DNA of 7,838 nt from Candidatus Bathyarchaeota archaeon (lineage in GTDB: Archaea > Asgardarchaeota > Lokiarchaeia > Sigyniarchaeales > Sigyniarchaeaceae). Made by a program: the position numbers and the translations under genes. Positions 5,913-7,838 of this stretch are shown here, one piece after another (the stretch's first letter is position 1; each line of letters opens with the position of its first letter). The notes under the pieces were generated by a model. The model worked only from the letters and a program-made list of their open reading frames with translations. It was not told the DNA's origin and did not search any database. Where the stretch lies: positions 1 to 7,838 of the forward strand of contig WJJB01000122.1 of the NCBI GenBank assembly GCA_014729935.1, read 5' to 3'.

Positions 5913-7397
5913 TTAAAGGTTGGAGAAGATTTCCTTCAAGATCGATTTATGGATCACTTGAGGATCTTGGTAAAAAGATTCCCGTGTTATCTTTATAGAC
6001 TCGAAAACGGTCTTCATTGCTCCCAATTTCGACGCGCCACGGTATGTGGCAGTACCTCGATCACCCGTTGAAAGTATCTTGATCACTCCCGAGCCAATGG
6101 ACTCCGTTGCGCCTGCATCTGGATCCATGAATTCTTCAGCCTCGCCAAATTGTTCCACGCCAGCCATCCCACCAATATCGAGATCTGGAACAATTTGCTT
6201 GGTTTTCAGTTCATTCCCGCAATTCGGGCAGAAGTCATCCTTGGCAAGGTCCACGTTCTTACCGCATTTGGTGCAATTATCAATCTTGGGTTTTCCATCT
6301 TCTCCCTCACCGTCCGGGATGGAAATCTTGGAATCATCGTATGACACGAGTGTGGGTTTATATTCACTTAACTTTTTTTGACTGGTCTCCGCTTCCGGCA
6401 GCGGTCCAAGGTTTGGAAGCAACAATTCAAGCTCCTTCTGCAGGCGCTTTTCGAATCCTGGGAATTTCGTGCTCCCACCACTTAGAACGATATTCCCTAG
6501 CATGGTTCTCTTCACCTCGTCGGGCACCTTGGATATCGAGTCGACAATTGCCTGGGGAATCGACATGATGTTGTATCCAAGCATTCCAGGTGTGAATAGG
6601 ATCTCGGGAGCCATGAACCTGCTATTCCCTATCTCAATATTAGATCCATCCGGAAGAGTGTATGACCGGCGGATGTTCATATTATAAGCATTTTGCGCTT
6701 CCACATTCACGTCTTCTGCGACATAACATAATTTTTCCTTGATGTCCCTGAGGATCTCCTTTTGGGCAGAGAAATTCAAGTGATGGCCTTCCTGCATGAG
6801 GTAGTTCTTGAGATTTTCGTTCACGTCCACCCCGCCAAGTGCAAGTCTGTTCACCGCGTAGGAGATAACTTCGCCATCATGAATTGGTACGATGAATGCC
6901 ATGCCTTCTCCAACTTCAACCACCAATCCAGTAGACAAGCCAGCATTCACCAAGGCCATGACTGCTGATGGAAAGATAACCACTGCGTCGGTTTGGAACG
7001 TTTCGAAAAAAACTTTTGCAAGATGCTCGCGTAAATTGGCAGGATTGAGAATGGCTTCGGAATAGATGATTGGATGTTCCCTGGTATCCACCCTGAGCAC
7101 GTTATAAAAGGCATGATTCAGGACTTCGTAAAATGCGTTCCAATCCATTACTTGACCCCTGGAAATCGGATACTGAATCTTGAGCACGCCCCGCATTGCC
7201 GCCGCATCATTTCCAACGTAGGCAGTACGAACATGATCTGACGTGTCAACCATCACGGAGCGGTACTTTTCTTTTCCAACAATCGTCGGGAACGTCTCCC
7301 TTGGTTTCATCTCGCCCGCGAATCCCACCTTGCAAGATGCCTCACCAATATCTATTACCACAGGGGTACCGGGCGGAACCTGTGAACCTTCTGCCAT
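5913..7397 (-). CDS. eukaryote-like actin homologue with a zinc-ribbon insertion
   Basis: A 494-residue actin-fold protein; actins are about 375. The ATG at 7397 has GAGG seven bases upstream, which favours it over an in-frame TTG at 7403. Actin segments run in order: VVIDIG-x-x-x-CKVGFAG (13-28), YVGNDAAAMRG, WNAFYEVLNHAFYNVLRV, EHPII-x-x-EAILNP, FETFQT, RDIKEKLCYVA (217-227), SY-x-LPDG, IGNSRF, VLSGGST-x-FPGF (304-315), then IKIL...TYRGASKLGAM near the C-terminus. Between P328 and I439 lie about 110 residues where actin has four. The insert is acidic and carries CxxC-x11-CxxC (C375, C378, C390, C393), a zinc ribbon. Residues matching actin S14, Q137, D154, D157 and H161 are E19, S144, E161, E164 and F168; K18 and the adenine-pocket R210, K213, E214 and GG are kept. 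Cytoskeletal role inferred; it may bind ATP but hydrolyse poorly. It resembles Asgard actins/Arps more than MreB or crenactin. Confidence 0.95.
   Translation of the reverse strand: MAEGSQVPPGTPVVIDIGEASCKVGFAGEMKPRETFPTIVGKEKYRSVMVDTSDHVRTAYVGNDAAAMRGVLKIQYPISRGQVMDWNAFYEVLNHAFYNVLRVDTREHPIIYSEAILNPANLREHLAKVFFETFQTDAVVIFPSAVMALVNAGLSTGLVVEVGEGMAFIVPIHDGEVISYAVNRLALGGVDVNENLKNYLMQEGHHLNFSAQKEILRDIKEKLCYVAEDVNVEAQNAYNMNIRRSYTLPDGSNIEIGNSRFMAPEILFTPGMLGYNIMSIPQAIVDSISKVPDEVKRTMLGNIVLSGGSTKFPGFEKRLQKELELLLPNLGPLPEAETSQKKLSEYKPTLVSYDDSKISIPDGEGEDGKPKIDNCTKCGKNVDLAKDDFCPNCGNELKTKQIVPDLDIGGMAGVEQFGEAEEFMDPDAGATESIGSGVIKILSTGDRGTATYRGASKLGAMKTVFESIKITRESFYQDPQVIHKSILKEIFSNL
6087..6413 (-). other. 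insertion with CxxC-x11-CxxC zinc ribbon within the actin homologue
   Basis: Codes for residues 329-437 of the actin homologue. The ribbon itself (C375 to C393) is at 6219-6275 and reads CTKCG...CPNCG. It is flanked by acidic, low-complexity stretches (SIPDGEGEDG and GEAEEFMDPDAG), suggesting flexible tethers. The reading frame and actin homology resume cleanly on both sides, so this is a domain insertion rather than a frameshift or assembly join. Confidence 0.85.
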
Positions 7398-7404
7398 TTT
7401 CAAG

Positions 7405-7408
7405 CCTC
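7405..7408 (-). promoter_or_regulatory. ribosome binding site deciding the actin start
   Basis: GAGG on the minus strand, seven bases before ATG 7397. The alternative TTG at 7403 would be one base away from it, too close for use, so the ATG is preferred. Confidence 0.5.
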
Positions 7409-7480
7409 GAGACCATTATTGTGTTTGCGCTCTTTACAACCCCTTGCATGTCAGGTTATACCTAATAGATCATTTTGTTG

Positions 7481-7490
7481 GTATAAAAAG
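7481..7490 (-). promoter_or_regulatory. TATA box candidate of the actin gene
   Basis: On the minus strand this reads CTTTTTATAC, a good archaeal TATA-like element about 84-93 bases before the actin ATG. The predicted transcription start is near 7458-7460, giving a leader of about 60 bases that contains the GAGG ribosome site at 7405-7408. It lies in the 154-bp gap after the upstream DUF4091-like gene. Confidence 0.5.
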
Positions 7491-7500
7491 GTTCAATAGA

Positions 7501-7557
7501 ATGATCTCGAATCACCTCCAATGCGGGTACTTGGGTGTTTGAGATCATGATTCATGA
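7501..7557. repeat. inverted repeat and palindrome upstream of the actin promoter
   Basis: ATGATCTC (7501-7508) and GAGATCAT (7541-7548) are exact inverted copies 32 bases apart. The second overlaps TCATGATTCATGA (7545-7557), two TCATGA palindromes around one T, which also contains the stop codon of the upstream gene. They lie just upstream of the actin TATA-like box. They could be regulator half-sites or a weak 3'-end stem for the upstream gene. Confidence 0.35.
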
Positions 7558-7838
7558 AAGTTGGTGAAGACGCTCTCCGACAGAATGCCGCATTTGGAGG
7601 TATGAAGCGCTATCACGTGGATAGGTGAGAAAACTCGACCATTCATCCTTTATGGTCATCAAGTAGGGATTGGCGGGATCCTCTTGTTCAAGCATCTCCA
7701 TGTATTCCAAATGTTCCAAACCATCCCTCATGGTCTCCCACACGATGGTCGTAACAGGTTTGACATTCGCATCCGAGAGTAACATTATCGCATCACCGAT
7801 GCCATCGTAACCGACCCTGTAAGGATCAAGGGTGGATA
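7552..7838 (-). CDS. DUF4091 / GH123-like glycosidase-type protein, C-terminal fragment
   Basis: The frame is open to the window edge, so only the last 95 or so residues are seen, ending at TGA (7552-7554). The segment PYRVGYDGIGDAIMLL, then a short gap and IVWETMRDGLEHLEYMEMLE, fits the C-terminal end of DUF4091/GH123-like proteins, where a G(D)G-x-L-x-YP strand is followed by a (R/W)E-x-x-RDG-x-E-(D/H)-x-EYL helix. These proteins are generally glycoside hydrolase-like and act on amino sugars or complex glycans. The catalytic part would be upstream, outside the window, so activity cannot be judged. An ATG exists at 7785, but homology continues before it, so it is internal. The actin gene follows after 154 bp with its own TATA-like box. 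Confidence 0.65.
   Translation of the reverse strand, partial: STLDPYRVGYDGIGDAIMLLSDANVKPVTTIVWETMRDGLEHLEYMEMLEQEDPANPYLMTIKDEWSSFLTYPRDSASYLQMRHSVGERLHQLS

Noticed and set aside
6341..6568. Plus-strand open frames across the actin gene
   Set aside because: Short antisense shadows without motifs; actin homology on the minus strand is continuous.
7511..7519. Perfect Shine-Dalgarno-like GGAGGTGAT on the minus strand (equally, a 16S 3'-end-like ATCACCTCC on plus)
   Set aside because: No start codon at a workable distance downstream on the minus strand, and no 16S sequence around it; a chance match.

Overview
The window reads as part of an Asgard (Promethearchaeota-type) archaeal chromosome. 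The main reason is a long eukaryote-like actin gene on the minus strand (5913-7397). It keeps actin segments such as RDIKEKLCYVA and SGG-T-x-x-PG, together with archaeal traits: an F420/tetrahydromethanopterin C1 enzyme (mtd), A/T-rich TATA-like boxes, oligo-T terminators, and an N-glycosylation-rich surface protein. The lineage within Asgard cannot be fixed from this window.

Layout. 1-741 (+) is the 3' part of an alpha-D-phosphohexomutase whose start lies upstream. It meets, tail to tail, a minus-strand pair: a small two-CBS-domain protein (3059-3484) followed 44 bp later by a large membrane-anchored protein (738-3014). That protein carries two copies of a tandem winged-helix-like module separated by about 190 residues of proline/lysine-rich linker. 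A divergent promoter region (3485-3683) separates this pair from mtd (3684-4523, +), which ends in a hairpin plus T10 terminator. A second minus-strand group follows: a six-repeat alpha/alpha-toroid surface protein with signal peptide, eight N-x-S/T sequons and a C-terminal membrane anchor (4658-5824). Its upstream neighbour 88 bp away is the actin homologue (5913-7397). At the right edge is the C-terminus of a DUF4091/GH123-like protein (7552-7838, minus), cut by the window end.

How the genes may work together. Metabolic genes (phosphohexomutase, mtd, glycosidase-like) are interleaved with probable cell-architecture genes. The actin homologue is unusual in two ways. It has about 106 extra residues, including a CxxC-x11-CxxC zinc ribbon, placed at a loop used for longitudinal contacts in eukaryotic F-actin. 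It also has substitutions at positions equivalent to actin Ser14, Gln137, Asp154, Asp157 and His161, which suggests altered nucleotide hydrolysis. The membrane-anchored proline-rich winged-helix protein and the surface toroid protein are plausible partners of a membrane/cytoskeleton system, but only their proximity supports that link.

No rRNA, tRNA, CRISPR array, insertion sequence or phage gene was seen. No gene-free gap exceeds 200 bp.
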